Part shown: piece after piece, positions 8,141 to 17,228 of the stretch
Numbering within the stretch: position 1 is the first letter of the stretch
How the letters are laid out: each line of letters starts with the position of its first letter
Assembly (NCBI GenBank): GCA_019415925.1
Contig: DXYG01000006.1
Coordinates: 1 to 61,238, forward strand
Reading direction: 5' to 3'
Source: Clostridiales bacterium
GTDB taxonomy: Bacteria; Bacillota; Clostridia; Oscillospirales; Acutalibacteraceae
DNA: 61,238 nucleotides
Position numbers and translations under genes: made by a program
Notes under the pieces: model-generated
Told to the model about the DNA's origin: nothing
Databases searched by the model: none
What the model saw: only the letters and a program-made list of their open reading frames with translations

Positions 8141-9478
8141 TCAAGACGCTGTGCTGCGTTTAGGACGCTTCGTTGCATCTTTTTTAGATAAATTATTCAA
8201 ATTGACCGACGGTTTATCTTTTCTTCTTGTAATCTGAGGCTGTGCATTATCCGTAACTACATCTTTTGTAATAATAATTTTTTCAATTGTATTATCTGAC
8301 GGAGTTTCAAACATAAGGTCAGTAAGAATCCCCTCAATAATGCCACGCAAGCCTCTTGCGCCGGTGTGCTGCTCCTGTGCTTTCTGTGCAATTGCTTTGA
8401 GAGCGTCTTCTTCAAAGTAAAGCTCTACATCGTCAAGCTCAAAAAGCTTTTTATACTGTGCAACAATAGAATTTTTGGGCACAGTGAGAATTTTTACAAG
8501 CGCATTGGTGTCAAGTCCGCTTAAAGCAGTAATTACGGGAAGTCTACCGATAAGTTCGGGTATTATTCCGTATTTTACAAGGTCGTGAGCTGTAACATCT
8601 TTCATCCAGTCAGTTTCGTCAAGCTCTTTCTTTGACTTAACAAGCGACTCAAAACCGATTACAGACGAACCCTGACGCTTTTCAACTATTTTTTCAAGTC
8701 CGTCAAACGCTCCGCCGCAGATAAAGAGAATGTTCTTTGTGTCAATCTGCAAGAACTCCTGCTGAGGATGCTTTCTGCCGCCCTGAGGAGGTACGTTTGC
8801 AACAGTTCCCTCAACAATTTTAAGAAGTGCCTGCTGAACGCCCTCACCGCTTACGTCACGTGTAATTGACGGATTCTCAGATTTTCTTGCAATCTTGTCG
8901 ATTTCATCAATGTAGATTATGCCACGCTCTGCTTTTTCTATATCATAGTCAGCAGCCTGAATAAGTTTTAAAAGGATATTTTCAACATCCTCACCTACAT
9001 ATCCTGCCTCTGTAAGCGTAGTAGCGTCTGCAATAGCAAAAGGAACATCAAGCGCTTTTGCAAGCGTCTGAGCAAGCAGGGTCTTTCCTACACCTGTAGG
9101 ACCTAAAAGCAAAACATTGCTCTTTGCAAACTCAACGCTGTCGTCGTGTGAAAAAGAACGCTTGTAATGATTATATACAGCTACGCTCAATGTAACCTTT
9201 GCAAGGTCCTGACCGATTACATATTCATCAAGAATAGCTTTGATTTCTTTAGGCTTTAAAAGCTCTGCGATAGAAGTTGCAGGCTCAGGTGAAGCAGGAT
9301 GATTATTTGACTCAATTTCCCTTTCAAGCTCGCCTGACTCCTCAAGAATATTCATACAAAGTTCAACGCACTGGTCGCAGATATATACGCCGTTGCCTGC
9401 AATCAGACGACCGACCATTTCCTGCGGCTTGCCGCAAAAAGAACAGTAAATATCCTTATCGTTGTTTTTATTAGCCAT
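8141..9478 (-). CDS. clpX: ATP-dependent Clp protease ATP-binding subunit ClpX
   Basis: ClpX is the AAA+ unfoldase that feeds substrates to ClpP. It has 445 residues. The N-terminal zinc-binding domain is visible as CSFCG and CDQCVELC in the first 45 residues. Walker A is GPTGVGKT, Walker B IIYIDEIDK, and the pore-loop region GYVGEDVE and the ClpP-contacting IGF loop region (VIGFES) are present. A GGTGAGG element overlapping the end of clpP precedes ATG 9478. It is the last gene of the tig-clpP-clpX unit. Confidence 0.96.
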   Translation of the reverse strand: MANKNNDKDIYCSFCGKPQEMVGRLIAGNGVYICDQCVELCMNILEESGELEREIESNNHPASPEPATSIAELLKPKEIKAILDEYVIGQDLAKVTLSVAVYNHYKRSFSHDDSVEFAKSNVLLLGPTGVGKTLLAQTLAKALDVPFAIADATTLTEAGYVGEDVENILLKLIQAADYDIEKAERGIIYIDEIDKIARKSENPSITRDVSGEGVQQALLKIVEGTVANVPPQGGRKHPQQEFLQIDTKNILFICGGAFDGLEKIVEKRQGSSVIGFESLVKSKKELDETDWMKDVTAHDLVKYGIIPELIGRLPVITALSGLDTNALVKILTVPKNSIVAQYKKLFELDDVELYFEEDALKAIAQKAQEQHTGARGLRGIIEGILTDLMFETPSDNTIEKIIITKDVVTDNAQPQITRRKDKPSVNLNNLSKKDATKRPKRSTAS

Positions 9479-9493
9479 CAGCCAATCCTCACC

Positions 9494-10075
9494 TTATCTT
9501 TTTTCAATAACCTTATCAATAAGACCGTATTCAAGAGCCTGCTGTGCAGTCATAAAGTTGTCACGATTTGTATCCCTTGCAATAACGTCAATAGGCTGAC
9601 CTGTGTTATCGGCAAGAATCTGATTCAAGCGCTGTTTCATATCAAGAATATGTCTTGTATGAATTTCCATATCAGTAGCCTGACCCTGAGCACCGCCTGA
9701 AGGCTGGTGAATCATAATGTCGCTGTTGGGAAGTGCAAGACGTTTGCCTTTTGCACCTGCAGCAAGAAGAAAAGCACCCATACTTGCCGCCATACCCATA
9801 CAGATTGTTGAAACATCACATTTGATGTAATTCATTGTATCGAAAATTGCAAAGCCGTCAGTTACGCTTCCGCCGGGACTGTTGATGTAAAGACTGATGT
9901 CCTTTGTCGGGTCCTGACTTTCAAGATAAAGAAGCTGTGCTACAACAACGCTTGCGCTGGCACTGTTTACTTCTTCATTTAACATAATTATTCTGTCATT
10001 TAAAAGACGTGAATAAATATCGTAGGAACGTTCACCTCTGTTGGTCTGTTCTACTACATATGGTACCAATGCCAT
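9494..10075 (-). CDS. clpP: ATP-dependent Clp protease proteolytic subunit ClpP
   Basis: ClpP is the tetradecameric serine peptidase of ClpXP. The 193-residue protein carries the full catalytic triad at the canonical positions: Ser98 in GMAASMGAF, His123 in MIHQPSGG and Asp172 in NRDNF. The oligomerisation region NSPGGSV is present. AAAGG lies upstream of ATG 10075. It sits 15 bases before clpX and 52 bases after tig, and that gap shows no hairpin, so all three are probably one transcript. Confidence 0.97.
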   Translation of the reverse strand: MALVPYVVEQTNRGERSYDIYSRLLNDRIIMLNEEVNSASASVVVAQLLYLESQDPTKDISLYINSPGGSVTDGFAIFDTMNYIKCDVSTICMGMAASMGAFLLAAGAKGKRLALPNSDIMIHQPSGGAQGQATDMEIHTRHILDMKQRLNQILADNTGQPIDVIARDTNRDNFMTAQQALEYGLIDKVIEKR

Positions 10076-10127
10076 TTAAATCATAACCTTTCTTTATATA
10101 ATTAACAAAAATTTATAATATATACAA

Positions 10128-11408
10128 TTACTTGATTACTGCTTTTTCCTTAACAAGCTTAAGAGCCTTTTCAACCTTTATGTCTTCTGTAAGTGAGTCA
10201 GTAGGTACAGCCGCCTTAACCTTGTCTATTTCCATCTTGTAAGCGTCAGCCATCTTCTGGTATTCTTCATTGAGGTCATCTTCAGATACTTCAATGCTTT
10301 CTTTCTTTGCAACAGTTTCAAGAGCAAGTCTTAATTTAACTCTCTTCTCTGCCTCTTCCCTGTACATATCCTTAAGGCCGTTTACGTCCATACCCATATA
10401 CTGCATATATGTGTTCATATCCATACCCTGTGCACGCAAACGCATTTCAAAATCTCTTACCATCTCGGAAGCCTGATTGTCATACATTGCTTCGGGAATC
10501 TCACCCTCAAGAAGCTCCATAAGCTTGTTTGCAATCTGGTCGTCAATATCCTTGTCAGCTTCTTCTGTAAGGCGCTCTGCAATTGTTTCCTTAAGCTCTT
10601 CCTTGTATTCATCAAGAGTTTCTTTCTCGGAAACGTCCTTTACGAAGTCGTCGTCAACCTCAGGAAGCTCTTTAGCCTTAATTTCGTGGAGCTTAATCTT
10701 AAATTCTGCTTCCTTTCCCTTGAGCTCCTCAGCCTGATAATCTTCGGGGAATGTTACAGTAATTGTAAACTCTTCGTCAGTATTATGACCGATAATCTGC
10801 TCCTCAAAACCGGGAATAAAGTTACCTGAGCCAAGCTTTAAGTTATAGTTTTCAGCCTTGCCGCCCTCAAAAGCTTCGCCGTCTACAAAGCCTTCAAAGT
10901 CGATAACTGCAACGTCGCCGTCCTGAGCAGCTCTGTCTTCTACTGTAACCATTCTTGAGTTACGGTCTCTTACCTTTTCAATTTCCTCGTCAACAAGCTC
11001 GTCTGTTACTTCTGTTGACTTCTTAGTTACTTCGATTCCGAGGTAATCGTTGATTTCCATATCGGGTTTAACAACTACTGTTGCTTTAAATGTAAAGCCA
11101 TCCTTGCCTGCTTCTACAGCTTCAAGGCTTTCAACCTTAACGATTTCAACGCCGGCTTCCTTTGAAGCTTCATAAAGAGCGTCGGGATAGCAATCCTGCA
11201 TAGCGTCCTCATAGAAAACTTCGCTGCCGTACATTTTTTCTACAACTCTGCGGGGTGCTTTACCCTTTCTGAAGCCCTGAATGGAAATATTCTTAACCTG
11301 TCTTTTATAAACAGCGTTAATTGCTTTATCAAATGTTTCTCCGTCAACATTAACGACTAATTCGTATGTATTTGCCTGTTCTGCCTTTTTGCTTTCCTTC
11401 AATGACAT
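10128..11408 (-). CDS. tig: Trigger factor
   Basis: Trigger factor is the ribosome-associated chaperone and peptidyl-prolyl isomerase. It has 426 residues. The ribosome-binding signature GFRKGKAPR is near residues 43-51. An FKBP-type domain follows (DGDVAVIDFEGFVDG, residues about 160-240), then a long helical chaperone domain. GGAGG precedes ATG 11408, and a good promoter lies 44 bases further upstream. It is the first gene of the tig-clpP-clpX transcript, the normal order in Clostridia. Confidence 0.96.
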   Translation of the reverse strand: MSLKESKKAEQANTYELVVNVDGETFDKAINAVYKRQVKNISIQGFRKGKAPRRVVEKMYGSEVFYEDAMQDCYPDALYEASKEAGVEIVKVESLEAVEAGKDGFTFKATVVVKPDMEINDYLGIEVTKKSTEVTDELVDEEIEKVRDRNSRMVTVEDRAAQDGDVAVIDFEGFVDGEAFEGGKAENYNLKLGSGNFIPGFEEQIIGHNTDEEFTITVTFPEDYQAEELKGKEAEFKIKLHEIKAKELPEVDDDFVKDVSEKETLDEYKEELKETIAERLTEEADKDIDDQIANKLMELLEGEIPEAMYDNQASEMVRDFEMRLRAQGMDMNTYMQYMGMDVNGLKDMYREEAEKRVKLRLALETVAKKESIEVSEDDLNEEYQKMADAYKMEIDKVKAAVPTDSLTEDIKVEKALKLVKEKAVIK

Positions 11409-11451
11409 TATAAAATTCCTCCAATTGTTTATTAAAAATAAATATCACTTG

Positions 11452-11480
11452 ATTATATCACAATATTTCGCTTTTTACAA
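11452..11480 (-). promoter_or_regulatory. Sigma-A-type promoter of tig-clpP-clpX
   Basis: On the minus strand TTGTAA (11475-11480) and TATAAT (11452-11457) are separated by exactly 17 bases, upstream of the tig ribosome binding site. Confidence 0.8.
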
Positions 11481-11497
11481 TAGATAAAATAAATAAA

Positions 11498-12187
11498 TTA
11501 TCTAACCAATACGGGCATAAATGAAACTTTATCACAGGAAATCAGCTTTAAATCTATTCCCTTATAATTACCCTCAAAGGCACTGCGTATTCCACGCTGT
11601 CCGTGAATATGACCATAGTAGCACTTTTTTATGTTGTAATTCAAAAGTACATCGACTATTTCCTTGCACTCAATTCCACCGAAAACAGGCGGATAATGAA
11701 GAAACACAACGGGAGTTTTGCCTGTTTTTATTGCACTTTCAATTGACGCTTTCAGTCGACCGATTTCCCGATTAAGCACCTTTATATCTTCGGGTGTATC
11801 ATTTTCAAGAAACCAACCTCTTGTGCCGCATATTGCGTATTCGTCATATTCATATGAGTTATTGAAAAGAATGGAAATTGAATTGAGTGAGTTTTGGGCA
11901 AGAAACTTGTCAATTTTGCTCTTAGTTCCCCACCAATAGTCGTGATTTCCCTTTAAAAATATCTTTTTTCCGGGCAAATTGTCGATAAACTTAAAATCGA
12001 CGTAGGTTTCTTCAAGCTTCATTGCCCAGGAAATATCGCCTGCTATAACAACGGTATCGTCATCGGTAACAATGCTTTTCCAGTTGTTTTCAAGTCTTTG
12101 CGTGTAATCATTCCACCCTGCAAAGATGTCCATAGGCTTGTCTTCGCCGAGTGAAAGATGTAAATCCGCAATAGCAAACAAAGACAT
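11498..12187 (-). CDS. Calcineurin-like metallophosphoesterase
   Basis: This 229-residue protein belongs to the calcineurin-like phosphoesterase superfamily. The dinuclear metal-binding motifs are intact: ADLHLS near residue 7, GDISW near 50, GNHDYWW near 79, and the C-terminal HYPP and GHIHG. The substrate cannot be told from sequence. ATG 12187 is 2 bases beyond the thrC stop, so translation is probably coupled to thrC. A tight pairing with threonine synthase does not by itself suggest a role in threonine synthesis. Confidence 0.85.
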   Translation of the reverse strand: MSLFAIADLHLSLGEDKPMDIFAGWNDYTQRLENNWKSIVTDDDTVVIAGDISWAMKLEETYVDFKFIDNLPGKKIFLKGNHDYWWGTKSKIDKFLAQNSLNSISILFNNSYEYDEYAICGTRGWFLENDTPEDIKVLNREIGRLKASIESAIKTGKTPVVFLHYPPVFGGIECKEIVDVLLNYNIKKCYYGHIHGQRGIRSAFEGNYKGIDLKLISCDKVSFMPVLVR

Positions 12188-12189
12188 TA

Positions 12190-13695
12190 TTATATTCCGA
12201 GTGCCTTAAGCACATAATCCTGCATTTTGGCAACTTCTGTAACATCTGAAAAACGTGAAGTCTTATTTTTAAGACCTGCAAGGGGGGCAGGAACTGCAGT
12301 ACCCGTAATTTCGTTGAGCTTGTCAACCATTTCAAATTCTGTTTCGGGAAGCTCTGCTTCGGGTGCAACGGCCTGTAATACAGCCTTTGAGAATTTATAT
12401 GGACTTGCAGTTGACGCAATTACAGCAGGGGTGTTGTCACCTGTTTCGTTTACATACTGCTCATAAACATTTACTGCAACAGCAGTGTGTGTATCGCAGA
12501 GGTAGTTGTCCTGCTCAAACAGCTTGCTGATTGTAGCCTTTGTCTGAATGTCGTCGCAATAACCGCCAAAGAACTTGTCCTTAATTACAGCCTTTACTTC
12601 GTCTGTAACCTCGTACTTGCCCTCTGTTTTGAGCTTATTCATCCACTCTCTTGTTGTTTCGTCGCTGTTGCCTGAAAGCTTGTACAAAAGACGTTCGAGG
12701 TTGCTTGAAACGAGAATATCCATTGAGGGTGAAATTGTAGTATAGAAATGTCTATTTTTATCATAAACGCCTGTTCTTATGAAATCAGTAAGAACATTGT
12801 TAGAGTTAGATGCGCAGATAAACTTGTTGATTGGAAGTCCCATAAGGCTTGCATAGTATGATGCAAGAATATTACCGAAGTTACCTGTCGGTACAACAAC
12901 ATTTATTTTATCGCCGAGTGCAATTTTGCCCGAATTTACCATATCGCAGTATGCAGAAACGTAGTAAACAATCTGAGGAAGAAGTCTGCCCCAGTTGATT
13001 GAGTTTGCAGATGAGAAAAGCATATTGTTATTTGCAAGCTTTTCGGATACTTCGGGAGTAGTAAAGATTCTCTTAACGCCTGTCTGTGCATCGTCAAAGT
13101 TACCCTTGATAGCACATACGTTTACGTTTGCGCCCTCCTGAGTGTTCATCTGATGCTTCTGCATAGGACTTACACCGTCAACGGGATAGAATACGAGAAT
13201 TTTTGTATGGTCAACGTCCTTAAAGCCTTCAAGTGCAGCCTTACCTGTATCACCTGAGGTTGCAACAAGAATTACTGCGTCTTTTCCGTCATAAGTCTTT
13301 TTGAGTGACTTTGTAAGAAGGTGCGGAAGAATCTGGAGAGCCATATCCTTGAATGCGCAGGTAGGACCGTGCCAGAGTTCAAGTATATTGAGAGCATTAC
13401 CGTCAATATTGCAGAATGTCAGAGGAGCAGGATTTTCTCCGCCAAATTTCTCGGATGTATATGCTTTTTCTACGCAATCGTTGATTTCTTCCTCTGTAAA
13501 ATCGGTAAGAAAATCAGAGAAAACTTTTTTGGCTCTGCCTTTATAGTCAGTCTTTAAAAGAGCCTTGAATGTGTTTTCGTCGTACTTAGGAAACTCCTGA
13601 GGAACGAATAAACCACCGTCCTTTGAAATTCCCTGTGCGATAGCCTGGGCTGAGGAAACAACTTCCGCAGCATTTTGTGTGCTGTTGTATAACAT
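12190..13695 (-). CDS. thrC: Threonine synthase
   Basis: This PLP enzyme converts O-phosphohomoserine to threonine and phosphate. The longest frame starts at 13734, but AAAGGAAG is spaced for ATG 13695 and the family N-terminus (MLYNSTQNA) begins there, giving 501 residues. The PLP lysine is in CAFKDMALQ near residue 119, followed by SGDTGKAA and the glycine-rich VPTGNFGN. The length and SGDTGKAA match the long ThrC type. A sigma-A-like promoter overlaps the end of the dipeptidase gene. No other threonine gene is adjacent. Confidence 0.95.
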   Translation of the reverse strand: MLYNSTQNAAEVVSSAQAIAQGISKDGGLFVPQEFPKYDENTFKALLKTDYKGRAKKVFSDFLTDFTEEEINDCVEKAYTSEKFGGENPAPLTFCNIDGNALNILELWHGPTCAFKDMALQILPHLLTKSLKKTYDGKDAVILVATSGDTGKAALEGFKDVDHTKILVFYPVDGVSPMQKHQMNTQEGANVNVCAIKGNFDDAQTGVKRIFTTPEVSEKLANNNMLFSSANSINWGRLLPQIVYYVSAYCDMVNSGKIALGDKINVVVPTGNFGNILASYYASLMGLPINKFICASNSNNVLTDFIRTGVYDKNRHFYTTISPSMDILVSSNLERLLYKLSGNSDETTREWMNKLKTEGKYEVTDEVKAVIKDKFFGGYCDDIQTKATISKLFEQDNYLCDTHTAVAVNVYEQYVNETGDNTPAVIASTASPYKFSKAVLQAVAPEAELPETEFEMVDKLNEITGTAVPAPLAGLKNKTSRFSDVTEVAKMQDYVLKALGI

Positions 13696-13771
13696 TGAAA
13701 TCTTCCTTTCAAATGACTTCCATACCGATAGCAAGTAAACTAATACTCTATTATCAGTATAAACTTAGAAT

Positions 13772-13800
13772 ATTTTACTACATAATTCGGCTGTTGTCAA
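13772..13800 (-). promoter_or_regulatory. Sigma-A-type promoter of thrC
   Basis: On the minus strand TTGACA (13795-13800) and TAAAAT (13772-13777) are spaced 17 bases apart. The -35 lies inside the last codons of the upstream dipeptidase gene. Confidence 0.65.
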
Positions 13801-14716
13801 AGTTTTCGAAGAAATTAAGCGCATTTTCGTAAAAAATCTTTCTTATTACGCTTTCTTTGTAGTTCTGTATTAAAAGCATTTCATAAATTTCTGCTAAACT
13901 TTCACTTCCTGTTATATCATCAGGCAGACTGCAACCGTCAAAATCTGTGCCTATGCAGACTGTATTTTCACCGCCGAGCGATAAAAATTTATCTATATGC
14001 TTTAGCAAATCGTATTTACTTGCGCTGTCGGGATTGTCGGACAAAAAATCTCTGTGAAAATTAATCCCGACAATTCCGTTTCTGTCTTTTATAATTTTAA
14101 ATTGTTCGTCTGTAAGATTACGTCTGTGATTTGTAACGGAACGAGAGTTTGAGTGAGTTGCAATAAACGGTCTGTTAGCAATTTCGGCAACGTCATAAAA
14201 GAGCTTGTCGCTTGCGTGAGAAATGTCAACTACAATACCGTTGTGCTCCATTTCTCGTACTACTCTTTTTCCGAAATCGGTAATTCCTTTTGAATTTGAA
14301 ACGTCTGCGCCGTCACCTACAGCATTTGCAGCGTTCCAAGTAAGGGTTATGATTTTTACGCCGAGATTTGCAAACTTCTCTACATTTTCAATCTTGCCAT
14401 TTAATGCTGTAGAGTTTTCAATTGTAAAGAGTGCTGAATAATTATTATTTTTAAAGCATTTTGAAATACTTTCGTTTTGTCCTATTAATTTAATATTCAA
14501 CCTTTCACATTCGTCATAAAGCTTCTTGTTGGCAGAATAAAAAATCTCCTCGGCTTTTTCGGGCGTAAAAACATCAGGAATCCATATAGCATAGCACTGC
14601 AGCCTTTTGCTGTCTATGTTCAAAATCTGACTGACCTGCATTGACTTATCGTCAAGCGGTAAATTCTGAGTGACTGCTTTATATAATGTATCACAATGGA
14701 GGTCAAAAAGATTCAT
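13778..14716 (-). CDS. Membrane-dipeptidase-family peptidase (M19)
   Basis: This zinc dipeptidase of the renal dipeptidase/M19 family has 312 residues. The first metal motif is HCD (residues 7-9, LFDLHCDTLYK), followed by a bridging Glu in FTIENS, DISHASD near residue 155, ATHSNSR, and the late GTDFDG motif. No signal peptide is visible, so it is probably cytoplasmic despite the family name. AGGAG precedes ATG 14716. It follows yraN by 9 bases. Confidence 0.88.
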   Translation of the reverse strand: MNLFDLHCDTLYKAVTQNLPLDDKSMQVSQILNIDSKRLQCYAIWIPDVFTPEKAEEIFYSANKKLYDECERLNIKLIGQNESISKCFKNNNYSALFTIENSTALNGKIENVEKFANLGVKIITLTWNAANAVGDGADVSNSKGITDFGKRVVREMEHNGIVVDISHASDKLFYDVAEIANRPFIATHSNSRSVTNHRRNLTDEQFKIIKDRNGIVGINFHRDFLSDNPDSASKYDLLKHIDKFLSLGGENTVCIGTDFDGCSLPDDITGSESLAEIYEMLLIQNYKESVIRKIFYENALNFFENFDNSRIM

Positions 14717-14725
14717 ACTGTACTC

Positions 14726-15094
14726 CTATTCAAAGGCACCTTCTATATAGTTGATATTTTCAAGTTTCAGATTATCTGCATTAACATAAACCTCGCATAC
14801 ATCAAAACGGCAGAATTTTTCCGTTTCATTTTCAGCGAGATAAAGCGAGGCAGTTTTTATAATTTTAAGCTGTTTTTGTCGGTTGACAGCATCTGCGGCA
14901 GAGGTCATAGAATCTGTATGACGTGTTTTTACCTCAACAAAAACAATGTAGTTTTTATTCTCTGCAATAATATCAATTTCGCCGTATCTTTTTCGATAGT
15001 TTCTTTCTATAATTTTATATTTTTTCTTTCTAAGAAATTCAGCGGCATACTTCTCGCCTGTTTCTCCTATCTTCTGTGTGGAAAACTTTTTCAT
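14726..15094 (-). CDS. yraN: YraN family (UPF0102) endonuclease-like protein
   Basis: The protein has 122 residues and is of the UPF0102/YraN family, with a restriction-endonuclease-like fold. The conserved core GEIDIIAENKN then VFVEVKTR supplies the D and E-x-K residues of the fold. The frame is open to 15136, but ATG 15094 forms a 4-base ATGA overlap with the rnhB stop and begins the conserved part (MKKFSTQKIGETGE). Function is not established for the family. It commonly sits beside rnhB. Confidence 0.85.
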   Translation of the reverse strand: MKKFSTQKIGETGEKYAAEFLRKKKYKIIERNYRKRYGEIDIIAENKNYIVFVEVKTRHTDSMTSAADAVNRQKQLKIIKTASLYLAENETEKFCRFDVCEVYVNADNLKLENINYIEGAFE

Positions 15095-15690
15095 TTTTTG
15101 ATTTTCTTGAGAAAACTCATTCTGTGGTACGGACACGGACCGTATTCTAAAATTGCTTCTCTGTGCAGAGTTGTACCGTATCCCTTGTGCTTCTCAAAAT
15201 GATATTGAGGATATTCCTTTGCGTACTCATAAAGGAGTCTGTCCCTCGAAACCTTTGCAAGTATTGAGGCACAGGCAATTGACATAGACTTAGCATCGCC
15301 TTTTACAACAGCTTCGCCGTCAATTTCGAGCTGCGGCATTTTATTGCCGTCAATCATTGCATAATCAGCCTTAACATCAAGTCCTTCAACAGCTCTTTTC
15401 ATAGCAAGCATTGTGGCATTTAAAATATTAATACTCTCAATTTCTTCAACGCTTGCATACGCTATACAATATGAAACAGCAGTTTCCTTTATTACATCAA
15501 AAAGCGCTTCACGCTTTTTCTCGCTTAACTTTTTAGAATCATTAACACCGTCAATAATAGTATTTGGCGGCAATATAACTGCGGCGGCACAAACAGGACC
15601 TGCAAGCGGTCCTCTGCCTGCTTCGTCAACACCGCAGATGGCTTTATAGCCCTTTAGTTCAGCATTTTGTTCATATTCAATCCAGTTCAT
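15091..15690 (-). CDS. rnhB: Ribonuclease HII
   Basis: RNase HII removes ribonucleotides from DNA and RNA-DNA hybrids. The protein has 199 residues. The active-site pair is in CGVDEAGRGP (Asp22, Glu23), with further acidic residues in MIDG and KGDAKSMSIACASI. ATG 15690 overlaps the ylqF stop by 4 bases, and its own stop overlaps yraN by 4 bases, so ylqF-rnhB-yraN are translationally coupled. Confidence 0.96.
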   Translation of the reverse strand: MNWIEYEQNAELKGYKAICGVDEAGRGPLAGPVCAAAVILPPNTIIDGVNDSKKLSEKKREALFDVIKETAVSYCIAYASVEEIESINILNATMLAMKRAVEGLDVKADYAMIDGNKMPQLEIDGEAVVKGDAKSMSIACASILAKVSRDRLLYEYAKEYPQYHFEKHKGYGTTLHREAILEYGPCPYHRMSFLKKIKK

Positions 15691-16565
15691 TTTAACACTC
15701 CGTTAGGCATTTCAACTGTGATTCTTCCGAGCTTTGCACTTCTGAATTCATCAAGCAGCATAATAGCCGCTCTTTCGGTATTTACTTCTCCTCCTGAAAC
15801 AAGCATACCTCTTTTTTTTGCAATAATTTTCAGCAATTCGTAAGAATCAATATTATCAAGTTCGGTGTCTTCAAGCTTAAAACGTGAAATAAAATCAGCA
15901 GGCTTAAGCTCCTTCAGAAAATCAAGCAATCTAACTGCTAAAAGCTCAATATCAAGAATCTGGTCTTTGACTGCTCCCGTAAAAGCAAGGTGTTCTCCGA
16001 CAATTTTGTCATTAAATTTTGGCCACAAAACACCCGGAGTATCAAGCATTTCAAGATTTTTTGCAATTGTAAACCACTGATTACCCCTTGTAACGCCCGG
16101 TCTGTCCTCAACCTTTGCACGGTTTTGTTTTGCAATTTTATTGATAAAAGATGATTTTCCGACGTTTGGAATCCCGACAATCATAATTCGCATCATCGGG
16201 TTAACCATTCCTTTTGCTTTAAGTCGGTTTATCCTTTCACTCATAACCTTATTGACCGCAGGAGCAAATTTATTGAGTCCTCTGCCGCTTTTACAGTCAA
16301 CGGCGATTGCAGTAATGCCCTGTTTTTCAAAATGGTCAATCCACATTTTTGTTGCGGTCTGATTAGCCATATCACACTTGTTTAGAAGTATTATTCTCGG
16401 CTTGTTCTGAATAATCTTTGCTAAATCAGGATTGCGACTGCTTATGGGTATTCTTGCGTCTATTATCTCGGCAACTGCGTCAACAAGCTTTAAGCTTGCC
16501 TGAATCTGTCGTTTGGTTTTGGTCATATGACCGGGGAACCACTGTATATTTTGCATTTCGCTCAT
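15687..16565 (-). CDS. ylqF: Ribosome biogenesis GTPase YlqF/RbgA
   Basis: RbgA is a 50S-assembly GTPase in Firmicutes. The 292-residue protein has the circularly permuted GTPase order: G4 (NKCD) near residue 62 precedes G1 (GIPNVGKSSF) near 128 and G3 (DTPG) near 176. The N-terminal motif WFPGHM is diagnostic. It lies between lepB and rnhB, as in Bacillus. Confidence 0.95.
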   Translation of the reverse strand: MSEMQNIQWFPGHMTKTKRQIQASLKLVDAVAEIIDARIPISSRNPDLAKIIQNKPRIILLNKCDMANQTATKMWIDHFEKQGITAIAVDCKSGRGLNKFAPAVNKVMSERINRLKAKGMVNPMMRIMIVGIPNVGKSSFINKIAKQNRAKVEDRPGVTRGNQWFTIAKNLEMLDTPGVLWPKFNDKIVGEHLAFTGAVKDQILDIELLAVRLLDFLKELKPADFISRFKLEDTELDNIDSYELLKIIAKKRGMLVSGGEVNTERAAIMLLDEFRSAKLGRITVEMPNGVLK

Positions 16566-16577
16566 TTTATATCATCC

Positions 16578-17138
16578 TCAATACAGGTATTTTATTCTGT
16601 CAAACGGATAAAACACAAATTGCGCTTTACCGATTACATCGTCACAAGGTACAAGTCCGATGTTTGCATCACGGCTGTCAAGAGATATTCCCCTGTTGTC
16701 ACCCATCACAAAAATAAAGTTATCAGGGATTACGTAAGGAAATTTATACTCATTTTCAGGCTTTTTAGTAAATGAAGATATGTAATCCTCTTCAAGCATT
16801 ACTCCGTCAACATACACCTTGCCGGTTGCATAATCTATATCCAATGTCTGTCCTTCTGTCGCAATCACTCGCTTAATAATTCGTTTCTCAATCATATTTT
16901 CTGCATTTATAGCTACAATGTCACCTGATTTAGGCGTGTAATTAAAACTTGTCAGAAAGACCTTGTCATTGTCGTGCAGTGTTTCATACATTGAATTTCC
17001 TACAACATTTGCGTCTCTTATAAAAAATGTGAATATAATTGATACTATTGCAAACACAAAAATAACAGACTTAATTATTTCAAAAGAATAGCAGGTTATC
17101 TTTTTCTGATTATAGCTGTATTTAATTTTTTTAGTCAT
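16578..17138 (-). CDS. lepB: Signal peptidase I (short paralogue)
   Basis: This type I signal peptidase removes signal peptides at the outer face of the membrane. It has 186 residues with one N-terminal transmembrane helix (about 22-40). The catalytic Ser49 is in GNSMYETL, the general-base Lys89 in KRIIKRVIATEGQ, and MGDNRGISLDSR follows. GGAGG precedes ATG 17138. It lies downstream of a second signal peptidase gene, with a hairpin that may be both a terminator and the site of its own promoter between them. Confidence 0.93.
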   Translation of the reverse strand: MTKKIKYSYNQKKITCYSFEIIKSVIFVFAIVSIIFTFFIRDANVVGNSMYETLHDNDKVFLTSFNYTPKSGDIVAINAENMIEKRIIKRVIATEGQTLDIDYATGKVYVDGVMLEEDYISSFTKKPENEYKFPYVIPDNFIFVMGDNRGISLDSRDANIGLVPCDDVIGKAQFVFYPFDRIKYLY

Positions 17139-17147
17139 AAATTCCTC

Positions 17148-17192
17148 CGAAAAAGTAAAAGCTTATTTCTATTATAAAACAGAAACAAGCTT
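17148..17192 (-). terminator. Hairpin between the two lepB genes, probable terminator
   Basis: On the minus strand a 12-bp stem with one G-U pair (17181-17192 pairing with 17159-17170) closes a 10-base loop and is followed by TTTTACTTTTTC. The loop contains a TATAAT box, so this structure overlaps a promoter. Confidence 0.7.
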
Positions 17193-17199
17193 AATACAA
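17171..17199 (-). promoter_or_regulatory. Promoter of the short lepB, inside the hairpin
   Basis: On the minus strand TTGTAT (17194-17199) and TATAAT (17171-17176) are 17 bases apart. The -10 lies in the loop of the inverted repeat at 17159-17192, so the repeat flanks the -10 symmetrically and could also be an operator. Confidence 0.55.
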
Positions 17200-17228
17200 T
17201 ACAAAAATTAAAATATCAAATTATTAAA

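Noticed and set aside
14696..15202. 168-residue plus-strand ORF
   Set aside because: It lies antisense to yraN and the end of rnhB and has low-complexity hydrophobic sequence without a start signal.
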